5,416 nucleotides of DNA from Muribaculaceae bacterium (GTDB lineage Bacteria; Bacteroidota; Bacteroidia; Bacteroidales; Muribaculaceae), in the NCBI GenBank assembly GCA_016287065.1, contig JAEEVB010000164.1, forward strand, positions 1 to 5,416, in the 5' to 3' direction. This document shows, piece by piece, positions 4,807-5,416 of the stretch. The position numbers were made by a program, and so were the translations under genes. Under the pieces are notes generated by a model. That model was given only the letters and a program-made list of their open reading frames with translations. It was not told the DNA's origin and made no database searches. Positions within the stretch are counted from its first letter, which is position 1. Each line of letters starts with the position of its first letter.

Positions 4807-5205
4807 TTGTTTTCCAAGCAACCTGTGCTTTAGTGCTGCCACCACCAGCAAGTCGGCAGGCAGCCAGTTGACCGAATCAATTTCCTCATACGGCAGCCAT
4901 TTGGCAGCCTCATGTTCTTTCAGAATCATCTCGCCGCTTTCCACATGGCACATATAACACCGCATCGACAAGTGGAAAGTCTCATAGTCCCATTCCACCG
5001 TTGCCAAGAAATCATCAATATCGATACGCACATCAAGCTCCTCCATGATTTCACGCTTCAGCGCATCCTCTGGAGTTTCTCCCGCTTCAATCTTTCCGCC
5101 AGGAAACTCCCAGCCATCTTTCAAGGGACCATAACCACGCTGCGTGGCAAACACACGCTCTTCGCCATCCTCTATTATGGCTGCCACCACTTCAATCCGT
5201 TTCAT
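4789..5205 (-). CDS. mutT: MutT-like Nudix (d)NTP pyrophosphohydrolase
   Basis: A complete protein of 138 residues, close in size to E. coli MutT (129). The Nudix box runs from G37 to V59: G37-x5-E43-x7-R51-E52-I-x-E55-E56-L-D-V, with all catalytic residues present; the usual Gly before the last position is Asp (D58), a tolerated variant. GWEFPGGKIEAGE (31-43) is the characteristic MutT lead-in. The C-terminal EHEAAKWLPYEEI and NWLPADLLVV (97-122) fit the nucleobase-binding half. The likely role is hydrolysis of oxidised nucleotides such as 8-oxo-dGTP, keeping the pool safe for DNA synthesis; other (d)NTPs are possible, so the symbol is by similarity. The last residues fall in a tandem repeat. 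The ATG at 5205 is the only good start; the next Met is inside the Nudix box. Confidence 0.9.
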   Translation of the reverse strand: MKRIEVVAAIIEDGEERVFATQRGYGPLKDGWEFPGGKIEAGETPEDALKREIMEELDVRIDIDDFLATVEWDYETFHLSMRCYMCHVESGEMILKEHEAAKWLPYEEIDSVNWLPADLLVVAALKHRLLGKQPADGK

Positions 5206-5209
5206 AACA

Positions 5210-5217
5210 CAAAATTA
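5210..5217 (-). promoter_or_regulatory. -7 box directly before mutT
   Basis: TAATTTTG (5210-5217, minus strand) is an exact -7 match ending only four bases before the mutT ATG. A TTTG lies at 5233-5236, but its 15-base spacer is shorter than usual. If used, transcription would begin at or next to the start codon, giving a leaderless mRNA. Confidence 0.35.
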
Positions 5218-5325
5218 ATCTAAAAACAAGCACAAAAGCTGCTACTGTCTTTTCTTAAAAATAATTAGGTGTATCAATCAAATAAATTGTCAACCCATTC
5301 TTATAGAGCATATAGCCTTATCTTG

Positions 5326-5333
5326 CAAATTTA
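5326..5333 (-). promoter_or_regulatory. Alternative upstream -7 box for mutT
   Basis: TAAATTTG followed by CA (minus strand) is an exact -7 match with the favoured TTTGCA extension. No clear -33 TTTG is found 19-22 bases upstream. A transcript from here would have a leader of about 115 bases before mutT, in which I see no conserved structure. Confidence 0.4.
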
Positions 5334-5416
5334 CAAAATTCCCTCGTAAAATCTCATCTTTCTCCACCTTTTTCTTCTTCTACTCTCTAAAAATCCATGA
5401 TCATTTATGATTGCAC

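Larger units (their letters stand above)
5206..5416. other. Gene-free right edge
   Basis: This AT-rich stretch of 211 bases holds two -7 boxes facing mutT and a pyrimidine-rich run on the plus strand (about 5351-5388). A short minus-strand frame (5414-5331, 28 codons to a TAA) could be the tail of a gene entering from the right. An ATG at 5397 on the plus strand opens a frame of six codons before the edge. Neither can be supported as a gene. Confidence 0.5.

Noticed and set aside
5331..5414. Possible C-terminal tail of a minus-strand gene entering from the right.
   Set aside because: Only 28 codons with a basic stretch and no recognisable motif; its stop overlaps a promoter-like box. The evidence does not separate it from chance.
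5397..5416. Start of a possible plus-strand gene (ATG at 5397).
   Set aside because: Only six codons are visible and no clear -7 box lies at a suitable distance upstream.

Overview
The window looks like a chromosomal housekeeping segment from the order Bacteroidales (a Prevotella-, Bacteroides- or Muribaculum-like genome). Three things point there. The promoters have the Bacteroidetes -7 form TAnnTTTG, for example TATATTTG at 1396-1403 (minus) and TAATTTTG at 1505-1512 (plus), not E. coli -35/-10 boxes. Start codons are preceded by A-rich leaders without clear Shine-Dalgarno sequences. The hpt-adk pair and a short-LID adenylate kinase also fit. Genus cannot be set from the window.

Layout. 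Positions 1-690 (minus) hold the N-terminal 230 codons of an NAD(P)H-hydrate epimerase gene that runs off the left edge. Positions 691-906 are an AT-rich gap with its promoter and the terminator of the next gene. Positions 907-1365 (minus) encode a small membrane protein with a bacterial PH domain. Positions 1366-1537 are a divergent promoter region. Positions 1538-2701 (plus) are an hpt-adk operon ending in an intrinsic terminator built from a 9-bp tandem repeat. Positions 2841-5205 (minus) carry, in transcription order, a MutT-like Nudix hydrolase, a MazG-like pyrophosphohydrolase and an alanine/glycine:cation symporter (AGCS). Positions 5206-5416 have no convincing gene, only promoter-like boxes and a pyrimidine-rich stretch.

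Function. Hpt and Adk serve purine salvage and adenylate balance. MutT and MazG are NTP pyrophosphohydrolases of the house-cleaning type, and the epimerase repairs damaged NAD(P)H. Five of the seven genes thus handle nucleotides or nucleotide cofactors. The AGCS transporter and the PH-domain protein are the outliers.

The most unusual signal is not a gene. The stretches just after the stop codons of adk, AGCS, mazG and mutT each contain a degenerate tandem array with a period of 7 to 9 bp and a different unit at each place. One forms the adk terminator, one switches period from 7 to 8, and one supplies the last codons and stop of mutT. No phage, IS, CRISPR, tRNA or rRNA sequence was seen.
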